From a virus, in IMG/VR virus record IMGVR_UViG_3300020182_000160, positions 1 through 26,385 of that record: a DNA stretch of 26,385 bases. The stretch is one strand, 5' to 3'. A program made the position numbers and the translations under genes. The notes under the pieces are model-generated. The model had not been told where the DNA came from. It worked only from the letters and a program-made list of their open reading frames with translations, and did no database searches. Every line of letters begins with the position of its first letter. Within the stretch, counting starts at the first letter, position 1. Positions 6,618 through 13,718 of this stretch are shown piece after piece.

Positions 6618-6966
6618 AAGTTCCTATAGTACGTCTCTCGATATCATCGTGAGCAAACTCTGCCCAATATAATTCAAACGCAACACCATCTTGAACACCT
6701 TCAAACTGATGTATCTTTCCAGGTTTTACTTGACAGAAGTCTCCTGCGGTTAGTATTGTTTCATCAACAAGACCATCCTGTTCTCCGTCTTGCCATACAC
6801 GAACAATCATAATACCTCTTTCAACAAAGAAACCATTCCATTTATGTTTATGTAAATGTTCGGAACACTTGTATCCCTTTTTAAACTCGATACGATGAAA
6901 CTCTAATACACCATTTGCGTGTATCAGTTCTGTGTTTCCCCAAATCTTTCCTGCCTTAGTTCCCAC
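6589..6966 (-). CDS. Single-domain cupin protein, type II phosphomannose isomerase-like
   Basis: 125 residues from a GTG start at 6966, which overlaps the preceding small ORF as TAGTG; an AGAGGTGA ribosome site lies just upstream. Cupin motif 1 is visible as EHLHKHKWNGFFVERG (H37, H39, H41, E49) and motif 2 as GDFCQVKPGKIHQF (H86). The KIWGNTEL opening and the DDIERRTIG near the C-terminus recall the KPWG and DDIVR signatures of the ManC/AlgA C-terminal cupin. Metal binding and a sugar-phosphate or small-ligand role are therefore plausible but not proven; a 3,5-epimerase-like or regulatory cupin is possible. It is the last gene of the small early cluster and converges on, and overlaps by 29 nt, the plus-strand tail-tube-like gene. 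Confidence 0.85.
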   Translation of the reverse strand: MGTKAGKIWGNTELIHANGVLEFHRIEFKKGYKCSEHLHKHKWNGFFVERGIMIVRVWQDGEQDGLVDETILTAGDFCQVKPGKIHQFEGVQDGVAFELYWAEFAHDDIERRTIGTSIKPQTENK

Positions 6967-7121
6967 TAATCTTCACCTCTGAGATACATTTCTCTCTCTT
7001 CATCTTCTTCTTCAGTTGTCATAGCAGTATACCCGCCACAATCAATATCAACACTTGTCATAAAGACAAACAGTATGGTTCCAAAACCACCAATCATTAA
7101 TCCCAGAAAAAACTCAAACAT
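6966..7121 (-). CDS. Small single-pass membrane protein
   Basis: 51 codons, ATG at 7121, TAG at 6966-6968. The N-terminus MFEFFLGLMIGGFGTILFVF forms a convincing hydrophobic segment (about residues 2-22). It is followed by VDIDCGGYTAMTTEEEDEER and a charged tail ending in YLRGED. A GGAG ribosome site is 6 nt before the ATG, and the stop codon overlaps the cupin GTG start (TAGTG), so this fills exactly the gap between two neighbours. Small phage inner-membrane proteins often alter host envelope or exclusion functions, but nothing here identifies a specific role. Confidence 0.75.
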   Translation of the reverse strand: MFEFFLGLMIGGFGTILFVFMTSVDIDCGGYTAMTTEEEDEEREMYLRGED

Positions 7122-7124
7122 TAT

Positions 7125-7517
7125 TTACTCCACTTCTTTTATTCTTATAGGGCATTCATAATATGATTCACATTCCATAAATTCCCAACCATCATCAAAC
7201 AAAGGATTATCTTCAACTTCTTCCCCGTCATCATTTTCAATACTACTGTCATATGCACCTTCGCTACCTTCAAATAATATAACTTTAAAATCACTATCGA
7301 GTTCGAATGTTCCAGTAGTATCTTTCTTTATATAGTACTCTAATAACTCTGCTTCATCTTTATCTTGTATAGTGATAAATGCATCTACTGCTCTCCAAGT
7401 AGTAGTTGTGTATAGAAAATTGTAAGGGTCTTCTGTTTTTTGATACGTTTCGTACTCAGTGTATCCACCTTTCGGTACAGATATTTTATAAGTCTTACCT
7501 ATCTGCACTTTAGACAT
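7125..7517 (-). CDS. Hypothetical acidic protein in early gene cluster
   Basis: 130 residues, MSKVQIGKTYKISVPKGGYT at the N-terminus, aromatic-rich (many Tyr/Trp), with an acidic middle-to-C-terminal part (DDGEEVEDNPLFDDGWEF) and two closely spaced cysteines near the end (ECESYYECPI). No signal or membrane segment; no recognised family. The start codon overlaps the end of the upstream 64-residue gene by 8 nt. The small-barrel-like opening (IGKTYKISVPKGG) hints at a beta-rich domain, but no function is assigned. Confidence 0.75.
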   Translation of the reverse strand: MSKVQIGKTYKISVPKGGYTEYETYQKTEDPYNFLYTTTTWRAVDAFITIQDKDEAELLEYYIKKDTTGTFELDSDFKVILFEGSEGAYDSSIENDDGEEVEDNPLFDDGWEFMECESYYECPIRIKEVE

Positions 7518-7704
7518 TTACAATACGACCTTTATCAATCCACTCTAACTCTTCAAACTTATCTTCATAAGTACGACCAGAAACTGTGAACCCTTCGGCA
7601 TGCCTTTCTGCAAGGATATACTTAACTGCTTCCCTTGCTGTTCCGAATCGTTTCCAATCCTCGTTTCTTGTGTTCAACTTTAATTTTACTTCATATGCTT
7701 TCAT
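7510..7704 (-). CDS. Hypothetical small basic protein in early gene cluster
   Basis: 64 residues, MKAYEVKLKLNTRNEDWKRF at the N-terminus, then a short helix (AREAVKYILAERHAEG) and a beta-like end (FEELEWIDKGRIVNV). This looks like a compact alpha/beta domain, not membrane-associated. The ATG overlaps the previous stop (TAATG) and a strong AGAAAGGAA ribosome site lies upstream. Unrecognised; an interaction domain is a guess. Confidence 0.7.
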   Translation of the reverse strand: MKAYEVKLKLNTRNEDWKRFGTAREAVKYILAERHAEGFTVSGRTYEDKFEELEWIDKGRIVNV

Positions 7705-7916
7705 TATACATTTTCCTTTCTGTTTTGTATTTCTGTTGTCAAGTCTTTTATAAGTTTTGAGTTGTAACTACTAGTTCCATATTCCTTTAGAAACTCAAAA
7801 TCAAACCCATCAAATTTCTCCACGAGTTCTTTATATCTGCGCTCAAGTTCAAAAGAAGTATTAAAACATTCTTGTACAAACTCTCCCTCTTTCTTATATC
7901 CTAGTACAATTGCCAT
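7704..7916 (-). CDS. Hypothetical small protein in early gene cluster
   Basis: 70 residues, MAIVLGYKKEGEFVQECFNT at the N-terminus, then a charged, mostly helical sequence (FELERRYKELVEKFDGFDFEF). A GGAGG ribosome site lies close upstream and the ATG overlaps the preceding stop as TAATG. No motif recognised. Confidence 0.7.
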   Translation of the reverse strand: MAIVLGYKKEGEFVQECFNTSFELERRYKELVEKFDGFDFEFLKEYGTSSYNSKLIKDLTTEIQNRKENV

Positions 7917-8194
7917 TACGCACCTCCGGCAAAAAGAAGACTGGCAAGCATTGCTTCATCTTCGTATGAAGACTCAGACTCCGCCAAGAACTCTTCATAA
8001 GAATCCTCGATGTCCGCAATGCGTTCGTCTCTAGAAGTATTTTCTATTTCATTAACTGTCGCCTCGAACTTCAAGAAAGTTGGGTCATCAGAAAGGTCTT
8101 TAAAGAGTCCTAAAGTTATTCCTTCTTTGACTGATGCCTCAATCTGTTCTTCAAGGGTAGGTTCTTCTACATATTCGTAAGTTTCGTTTTTCAT
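7916..8194 (-). CDS. Hypothetical strongly acidic protein in early gene cluster
   Basis: 92 residues, very Glu/Asp-rich (EEPTLEEQIEASVKEG; IEDSYEEFLAESESSYEDE) with a short hydrophobic C-terminus, MLASLLFAGGA. An AGAAAGGAA ribosome site precedes the ATG. Small acidic early phage proteins are sometimes DNA mimics or inhibitors of host enzymes. That is only a possibility here; no family is recognised. Confidence 0.75.
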   Translation of the reverse strand: MKNETYEYVEEPTLEEQIEASVKEGITLGLFKDLSDDPTFLKFEATVNEIENTSRDERIADIEDSYEEFLAESESSYEDEAMLASLLFAGGA

Positions 8195-8212
8195 AATATT
8201 TCCTTTCTAATT

Positions 8213-8464
8213 CTAGTTTACGTAAGCAACAGCACCATAAACGGTTTCTACTATTCTTCTAAGATATTTTTTATCTTTAGTACTAAGTTTACTTAGTTTA
8301 GCATCACGATTTATAGTTTCAAGTATATACCCGTGAGTAACATGACTTTTAGGGTTTATCATATCAGGATACACATTTCGTGTTACTGATACACCACTAT
8401 CAGGGTCAAGCAAACCTATCAGTCTGTCGACGTTAGTTTTTGTTATAGTATTTAAATAGTTCAT
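8213..8464 (-). CDS. Hypothetical protein, first gene of early cluster
   Basis: 83 residues, MNYLNTITKTNVDRLIGLLD at the N-terminus, basic in its C-terminal half (LSKLSTKDKKYLRRIVETVY), with no membrane segment. It is preceded by a GAAAGGAA ribosome site and, about 40 nt upstream, by the early promoter at 8501-8529. It heads the run of small genes down to the cupin gene. Not recognised. Confidence 0.7.
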   Translation of the reverse strand: MNYLNTITKTNVDRLIGLLDPDSGVSVTRNVYPDMINPKSHVTHGYILETINRDAKLSKLSTKDKKYLRRIVETVYGAVAYVN

Positions 8465-8500
8465 AATAATTTCCTTTCATTTATTATTTCTTATATTACC

Positions 8501-8529
8501 ACTATACCATATTAAAACCAAAAAGTCAA
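8501..8529 (-). promoter_or_regulatory. Sigma-70-like early promoter for the small-gene cluster
   Basis: TTGACT (8524-8529), 17-nt spacer, TATAGT (8501-8506) on the minus strand. The downstream sequence GGTAATATAAGAAA is a relaxed version of the GGTTATATGAGAAA leader at uvsY and gp47. Confidence 0.8.
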
Positions 8530-8574
8530 CACTTTTCTTCACTTTTTTACAATTATTTTTCATTTATTTTTAGA

Positions 8575-8602
8575 CAAAAAAAAGGGAGACCGAAGTCTCC
8601 CC
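8575..8602 (-). terminator. Intrinsic terminator after gp23
   Basis: On the minus strand, stem GGGAGAC / GTCTCCC with a TTCG loop (8584-8601), followed by a run of eight T (8576-8583). This is a textbook UUCG-loop terminator, placed 40 nt after the gp23 stop, that separates the structural operon from the early promoter at 8501. Confidence 0.95.
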
Positions 8603-8641
8603 AAAAGAATAAATCTTTTAACAGTTTATTAGAGTTTTATC

Positions 8642-9967
8642 CTATGATAAGACGTTGTCAACTCTGAATATTCTGTAGTACTGGTTAGTTTTAACTGTAC
8701 CTAAACCAGCAGAAGAACCAGTTACATATGGGTTTGATGCCATACCATAACGAGTCTTGAAACCGATTTTCGGAGCAAAAGTTGCTTCTGATACTGCTTT
8801 AACCATTTGTAGTGGTACGTATGGACAATAGAACACACCTGAGTCATATGGGTTTGAACCTTTGTAACCTACTGTTACATAGTCTGCTTGTGCATATGGG
8901 TCGATGTATACTTTTGTACGTCCGTTTAATAGACCAGCAAAAGTGTTACCTGTGTCATCTACCTGTAGGTTAGATGCAAGAGCAGGTGAATAGTCAAGAG
9001 TTCCAGCAGCGGCGAGGGCAGTAGCAACATCGGATGAACAGATGATTACGTTACCTTTACCACGACGAGTTTCTTTAGCAATTACGTTTGCTTCTCTGTC
9101 GATTTGTACTGTGAGACCTTTATACTTCTCTGCACTCCAACGACCATCAGCGTCTGCTGCTAGGTCAAATATACCATTTTTGGTTATACCTGCTTGTAAG
9201 CAACCAGTTTTCGCTTGTGAGTTAATTGTTCTGATAACTTCGCGGTTAATTTCAGCAAGGATTTCAGTTGACAATATGTTTGCTAACTCTGTTTCAGCGT
9301 CTAGACCGTGGATTGCTTTAAGGTCTTGTGCGAGTTCTAAAGAGTACTCTGCTTTTAATGCACGTGACTTAGCAGTAACAGTTTGCTTTTCAATGGTGAA
9401 ACCCATTTCTTCAAACTCACCACCACCTGATGAACCTAATGCTTCAGCAGTTGCGGTAGTCATACCAGCAGCAGCAAGAGCAGTTAAACGCATAGCGTCT
9501 GCTGAGTCGCCTGATGGAGCAATACCATTGAAACCAGATGCGTTATCTGAGTCATGTGTACCTGCTTGGTTACCACCGAATTTAGTATCTGCTTCGTTGA
9601 AGAGTGCTTCTCTTGAAGAAGTAGTTACAGCACCACCAGCACCGTATCTTGCTTTCATAGCAAAGATAAGACCAGTTGGACCATTCATTGGTTGAACACC
9701 ACAAACGTCATATGCCATTAGGTTAGGCATTGAACGTCGCACTAATGAGATTAGTACTGGGTCAAAGTTGGCAGCATTGCCAGTTGAGTTAGCAGGTGCT
9801 GCTTCTGTTAAGAAACCGTGCATTGCTGAACGCTCTTCGTTCATTGCACGTTCTTGGTTTTCGAGGATAGCGGCAGTAACTTGACGACGGTGATGGTCTT
9901 TAATTGCCACGCCTTCGTTTAGGACTGGTGCCCACTTTTCGATTAAGTTGTCGTATGATTGTTGCAT
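8642..9967 (-). CDS. gp23: Major capsid protein gp23
   Basis: 441 residues (T4 gp23 521; marine T4-like versions are shorter). N-terminus MQQSYDNLIEKWAPVLNEGV. Recognisable blocks are DPVLISLVRRSMPNLMAYDVCGVQPMNGPTGLIFAMKARYG near residues 69-109 and the C-terminal KIGFKTRYGMASNPYV. A gp21-type cleavage site, L-T-E followed by Ala, lies at residues 53-56 (after E55), predicting removal of an N-terminal delta segment of 55 residues during head maturation. The gene has an AAGGAAG ribosome site, sits 12 nt after gp22, and is followed by a strong terminator. No late promoter box was seen directly before it, so it probably depends on upstream late transcripts. Confidence 0.98.
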   Translation of the reverse strand: MQQSYDNLIEKWAPVLNEGVAIKDHHRRQVTAAILENQERAMNEERSAMHGFLTEAAPANSTGNAANFDPVLISLVRRSMPNLMAYDVCGVQPMNGPTGLIFAMKARYGAGGAVTTSSREALFNEADTKFGGNQAGTHDSDNASGFNGIAPSGDSADAMRLTALAAAGMTTATAEALGSSGGGEFEEMGFTIEKQTVTAKSRALKAEYSLELAQDLKAIHGLDAETELANILSTEILAEINREVIRTINSQAKTGCLQAGITKNGIFDLAADADGRWSAEKYKGLTVQIDREANVIAKETRRGKGNVIICSSDVATALAAAGTLDYSPALASNLQVDDTGNTFAGLLNGRTKVYIDPYAQADYVTVGYKGSNPYDSGVFYCPYVPLQMVKAVSEATFAPKIGFKTRYGMASNPYVTGSSAGLGTVKTNQYYRIFRVDNVLS

Positions 9968-9979
9968 TTTGATACTTCC

Positions 9980-11023
9980 TTATTTTAATGCTGTTTTACG
10001 AATTGTAGAGAGATACGATTCCATTACATTAGATACTTCTGCTGTTTGAGCATTAGCGTCTTCTGCAATATCTTGTTGTACTTCTTCTTTGATAGTTTTA
10101 CTGAAATATGACTCTTTGATTGTGTTTACTTTTGTAATGAATGAATCTTCATCATCAAAGTCTACGTCTTCAACGAGTGTTTTTAGTTTTTCAACTTGTG
10201 TTTCAGCAAGGTCACGAGATGCTTCACGTATAATTGTGTTGCGCTTATAACCTTCTAGTTCTACTGTAGTGTCGATTACTTTCTGTGTTTGTTCGTTGAG
10301 TTTTGTTTCCAACTCATCAACGGACTCAGCAAGTTCATCAACTAGGTCAACTTTAGATTCTGGAACATCAATGTAAGACTCTGTGAAGAGGTCTTTCATT
10401 TTCTCCATGAAAGTTTCAGCAATCTCAGTACGCAGACCATTCTGCACAGCAAGTTTGTTGTCTTCCATCCAAGTTTCAACTACATAGTTGAGGTAGTTAT
10501 CCACTTTCTCTACAAGGTCAGATTTAGTTGAAGATACTTCTTCTGCTAAGTCTTCTTTGTATTGTGCTTCTAATCTGTCAACTTCTTCTGAAAGTTTTGA
10601 TTTTAGAGCAGTTTCAAAAAGTATTGCGGTTTTTTGCTTAAACTCTTCGGAAAGAGTTGCTTCAGACTCAACTAGCGCAGATAATTCAGATGAAGTATCG
10701 ATTGATTCTTTTACTTCTTCTTCTTCTTTATCTTGTTCCATTTTGTTATAACTAGCATACACGCCTTCAACGTCTGCTTTAGACATCTTTTGCATATCGC
10801 CCATCATTGCACTAATCATACCCGCTTTTGTTTTTGGGTGGACTTTCTTAATTTGGGGGGGAGCATCTTTTACTACCTTATCGACAGACGCCACTGCATC
10901 TTCGGGAGAAGTTGCGTCGGGGTCTTCTTTAGGAGCAGGTGCTTTACCATCCATTTCTTCGAGAGTTTGTTCAACGATTTCGTCTGTTACTACATCGTCG
11001 AGGTCTTCATGTTTTTCAGTCAT
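9980..11023 (-). CDS. gp22: Prohead core scaffolding protein gp22
   Basis: 347 residues, longer than T4 gp22 (269). Highly acidic and almost entirely helical/coiled coil, with repeated Glu/Lys heptads (for example LVDELAESVDELETKLNEQ). The block EFKQKTAILFETALKSKL and the NYLNYVVETWMEDNKLAVQ stretch are hallmarks of marine T4-like gp22. The N-terminal third (about residues 1-100) is an extra acidic, Pro-containing region with no T4 counterpart. gp22 forms the internal scaffold around which gp23 assembles and is then degraded by gp21. An AAAGGAG ribosome site precedes the ATG. Confidence 0.95.
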   Translation of the reverse strand: MTEKHEDLDDVVTDEIVEQTLEEMDGKAPAPKEDPDATSPEDAVASVDKVVKDAPPQIKKVHPKTKAGMISAMMGDMQKMSKADVEGVYASYNKMEQDKEEEEVKESIDTSSELSALVESEATLSEEFKQKTAILFETALKSKLSEEVDRLEAQYKEDLAEEVSSTKSDLVEKVDNYLNYVVETWMEDNKLAVQNGLRTEIAETFMEKMKDLFTESYIDVPESKVDLVDELAESVDELETKLNEQTQKVIDTTVELEGYKRNTIIREASRDLAETQVEKLKTLVEDVDFDDEDSFITKVNTIKESYFSKTIKEEVQQDIAEDANAQTAEVSNVMESYLSTIRKTALK

Positions 11024-11033
11024 AATGACTCCT

Positions 11034-11696
11034 TTACATATTAGATTTTAGTAACGAGAGGAAATTCTTAAACTCTCGAACACTTGTCTCATATAAGACA
11101 GTCTTCGGAGCATTCTTAATTTCAATCTCCATTTGTTCAATTACTTGAGGTTTAAGGACACCGTTATCCCAAATCCAATCAACACCTTCCATTATACCAT
11201 TAACAAAAGCATCTGGTGCTGATGGGTCTTGTACGATGTCAACCGTACTAAGAATAAAGTCGTCTTTCACGACCATTGCGTCACCCTTTTTCTCAAGACT
11301 ACCCATACCACGAGTTGACACACCTAGTTGTACACCACCATCGAGTAGACCTTTAACAATCCGTCCCATTGGAGTATCCAATATTTGTGCCTTTCCTACC
11401 ACATCAATTCCCTCTAACTTGAGGTCAGTGATTAGGTGAGAAACTTTATCCAAGTTAACAGTTGGTCCTTCGGGATGATTTAACTCACCGACTGCCCTCT
11501 TTTTACTAACTTGGGTATCCACGTACTGTTTAACTGCCCTCTCCATAATTGGTTTGGGGTAAACACGTCCGTTTCTATTCTTTTTATCTGCTTGTGCGAA
11601 AACGCCTTCTATAACGTATTTCTTTTCGCCATCTTCTTTCTTCTCTACGAGACACTTTAGTGTTTCGTTCTCTGTAAATTCTGTAATTAACTTCAT
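11034..11696 (-). CDS. gp21: Prohead core protein and protease gp21
   Basis: 220 residues (T4 gp21 212), U9/S78-like herpes-fold prohead protease. NRNGRVYPKPIMERAV at residues 40-55 is the family signature. GELNHPEGP carries the putative catalytic His (H74), GVSTRGMGS the nucleophile Ser (S127), and TVDIVQDPSAP follows with D153. The enzyme cleaves scaffold and capsid proteins after (L/I)-x-E, consistent with the site in gp23. The ATG overlaps the stop of the upstream 70-residue gene (TAATG), with an AAGGA ribosome site inside that gene. Confidence 0.97.
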   Translation of the reverse strand: MKLITEFTENETLKCLVEKKEDGEKKYVIEGVFAQADKKNRNGRVYPKPIMERAVKQYVDTQVSKKRAVGELNHPEGPTVNLDKVSHLITDLKLEGIDVVGKAQILDTPMGRIVKGLLDGGVQLGVSTRGMGSLEKKGDAMVVKDDFILSTVDIVQDPSAPDAFVNGIMEGVDWIWDNGVLKPQVIEQMEIEIKNAPKTVLYETSVREFKNFLSLLKSNM

Positions 11697-11908
11697 TAGG
11701 TCAATTCCTTTATAACTTTTTCGATTGCCTTCTGCGCATCCTTTAAACTATCATAGTGGTCTAAATGGTCGCCATCAACATACGCAACAAAACCTTTTTT
11801 TCCTTGAGTTACAAGTGCAGGAATTTTATTGATTGTCTTTTTAAAGACAACCTTTCCTTCTGGTTTACGACCAGCGAGTTCTGTTATGAGGTTTTTATAA
11901 GTTTTCAT
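11696..11908 (-). CDS. Small basic protein in the gene 68 position, predicted leaderless
   Basis: 70 residues, MKTYKNLITELAGRKPEGKV at the N-terminus, basic in its first half, followed by a compact beta-alpha element (KKGFVAYVDGDHLDHYDSL, then KDAQKAIEKVIKEL). It lies between gp67 and gp21, where T4 has gene 68, but it is half the size of T4 gp68 and I see no clear homology. A role in prohead assembly is inferred from position. A perfect late box, TATAAATA, ends only 5 nt before the ATG and there is no ribosome site. If transcription starts at the usual distance, the mRNA begins at or beside the A of ATG. Confidence 0.75.
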   Translation of the reverse strand: MKTYKNLITELAGRKPEGKVVFKKTINKIPALVTQGKKGFVAYVDGDHLDHYDSLKDAQKAIEKVIKELT

Positions 11909-11913
11909 ACTTC

Positions 11914-11921
11914 TATTTATA
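11914..11921 (-). promoter_or_regulatory. T4-type late promoter at the start of the gp21-22-23 block
   Basis: Perfect TATAAATA on the minus strand followed by GAAGTATG, where ATG is the start codon of the 70-residue gene. It probably supplies late transcripts for gp21, gp22 and gp23. Confidence 0.85.
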
Positions 11922-11949
11922 CAAATTTATTTCTTTAGAATTAATTATT

Positions 11950-12162
11950 TTATTCGATTTCTGCGACTATTTCTTCGTCAGATATCTCCATTTCGGCATC
12001 TGGAACTTGTCCATTAAATATTTGTCCTGCGACAGATATTCTTTGTGACTCTAATGCACTAGATTGTTTATCCTGTAATATAGAATTAAACATATCTTGT
12101 GCTTTATTTAACTCTCCATCACCTATTTGGTTTATCATATCTAAAATTGTTTCATTGCTCAT
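11950..12162 (-). CDS. gp67: Prohead core protein gp67
   Basis: 70 residues from the ATG at 12162, MSNETILDMINQIGDGELNK at the N-terminus. The ATG overlaps the gp20 stop by 11 nt; a longer open frame from 12240 adds a Lys-rich, low-quality N-terminus and was rejected. The arrangement of an N-terminal helix, then AQDMFNSILQDKQSSALESQ, then RISVAGQIFNG and an acidic tail (EMEISDEEIVAEIE) parallels T4 gp67 (ARKLFAEAMAARTIDL, then IAIARNFLIEG and an acidic tail). gp67 is an essential minor scaffold component affecting head shape. Its acidic tail is much shorter than in T4. Confidence 0.85.
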   Translation of the reverse strand: MSNETILDMINQIGDGELNKAQDMFNSILQDKQSSALESQRISVAGQIFNGQVPDAEMEISDEEIVAEIE

Positions 12163-13681
12163 TATCTTTACTTTCTTCTTTATCAGGAACTGCATTTTCA
12201 TTTTTAATTTGAGTTTGCATTTCTGTAATTGTTTCGTCATTCATCATCATGACATTCTTCATAACCCATTCACGTGAGAAGTATTCGCCAATATGGTCTT
12301 GTATATTATCTAGTTGACTAAGACGTTTACTTAATACTTCAGCATTCTTCAACTCTGTGAAATGGTTATCTCTTTGGAAGTCAACTTGAATGTTGTTTTT
12401 CCAACTTTCCCAATCCTGTTCTGTTATGAGGTTTTTAAGAAGAAGTTGCTTCTTCAATATACCTGTAAACAACATTGAAAATCTCTTACGTAATCTATCA
12501 ATAAACTTTTGGAACTTAACTTCTTCACGACTAATTTCTGATGCCATACCAAGAGTAAATGATTGGTCTTGCTCTAATCTATTGATAGGAACATTTAATG
12601 ACCTATACATTCTCTTTTGGAAATATACTACATCATCTAGTTTTCCGAGGTTCTCACCTCCTTGAAGTGTCGTAATCTCTGTGCCTCTGTTACCTTCACG
12701 TCTTGGTAACCAGAAGTCTTCTAGCATAGACATATGCTTACGGTCATCTTTCAGATTACCTGTATTCGCATCATAGACTAACTTGTTTCTATAACGTGAC
12801 ATTATGTCTTTCATATATGCTTCTGATTTATTACGTGGCATATTACCCACGTCAATATAGAATATTCTGCGCTCCGGCGCACGTGCGAGGCGATAGATAA
12901 CAAGACTATCTTCCATCATTCTTAATTGATTAATGGGTTTGAGTGCTTTATGTAAATATGATACAACCTGTTTCTTACTTGGGTCAAGTAAACCTGACGT
13001 CACGTAGGATACTGAGTCGGGTGAAAGTTTTATACCCTGAGTGCCGCTTGAACGTTCTTGGTAGATATAAAACTCTTTTACTTTATCTACAACTTCTGCT
13101 CCAGTAGATATATCTTTCTTCTTTGTTATTTGTCTTACTTTACGAACTTTTGCGGAATCAATAGGTCTTATGTCTTGTATGCCCAATTTGACATTCTTTT
13201 CGTCTACTATCAAATGAAAGTAAACACGACCATCTACATAGAATGAACGGAATATGTCGTGTCCTAAATCGTTAAACTTTAACATAGAACATACGTTCAT
13301 AAACTCTTCTTGCATGAGTTCTTTTATTTTATCTGCTGCTTCTATTTTATCTAGGTTTAGAGTCACAGGTGATTCAAGTTCACTTCCGACTATTGATTCG
13401 TTCACGATATCTTCAATCGCGGCATCTACTTCTGGATGAGCAGCAACACCTCTATACTTCATCACTAACTGATGATTGTCTTTTGCCTGTCCGCCATCCA
13501 TATCAACATATTGACCATAGTGTGAACCAGACGCTGTTACATATCCTGCGCCATCTTCATCAACAGGTGCAACTATTGAACGGAGTTTTTCTAATTTCTT
13601 ATCTTTTTCATTTTCTGAATTTGATTTTGCTCTTTTGAGTTCAAATCCAAATAGTTTTAAAATACTATTATCGTCTGCCAT
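12152..13681 (-). CDS. gp20: Portal vertex protein gp20
   Basis: 509 residues (T4 gp20 524). Diagnostic stretches: YVDGRVYFHLIVDEK near 147-161, LRMMEDSLVIYRLARAPERRIFYIDVGNMPR near 254-284, and NVPINRLEQDQSFTLGMASEISREEVKFQKFI near 370-401. These are the most conserved parts of T4-like portals and the region used for environmental gp20 surveys. It forms the dodecameric DNA entry channel, binds the terminase and initiates prohead assembly. The C-terminal end is an acidic, Lys-containing tail. The ATG is preceded by a TAGGA ribosome site; a GC-rich hairpin lies about 40 nt upstream. Confidence 0.98.
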   Translation of the reverse strand: MADDNSILKLFGFELKRAKSNSENEKDKKLEKLRSIVAPVDEDGAGYVTASGSHYGQYVDMDGGQAKDNHQLVMKYRGVAAHPEVDAAIEDIVNESIVGSELESPVTLNLDKIEAADKIKELMQEEFMNVCSMLKFNDLGHDIFRSFYVDGRVYFHLIVDEKNVKLGIQDIRPIDSAKVRKVRQITKKKDISTGAEVVDKVKEFYIYQERSSGTQGIKLSPDSVSYVTSGLLDPSKKQVVSYLHKALKPINQLRMMEDSLVIYRLARAPERRIFYIDVGNMPRNKSEAYMKDIMSRYRNKLVYDANTGNLKDDRKHMSMLEDFWLPRREGNRGTEITTLQGGENLGKLDDVVYFQKRMYRSLNVPINRLEQDQSFTLGMASEISREEVKFQKFIDRLRKRFSMLFTGILKKQLLLKNLITEQDWESWKNNIQVDFQRDNHFTELKNAEVLSKRLSQLDNIQDHIGEYFSREWVMKNVMMMNDETITEMQTQIKNENAVPDKEESKDNEQ

Positions 13682-13718
13682 TATATTTTCCTATTTCTAA
13701 GTTCCCTTCGGTATAAGA

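Noticed and set aside
9042-9695. 217-codon plus-strand frame opposite gp23
   Set aside because: It is a shadow of the biased codon use of a highly expressed gene; gp23 is certain and the shadow has no promoter or ribosome site.
12163-12240. Longer start for gp67 inside gp20
   Set aside because: The extra 26 residues are Lys-rich and unlike gp67. The ATG at 12162 matches the T4 gp67 N-terminal length.
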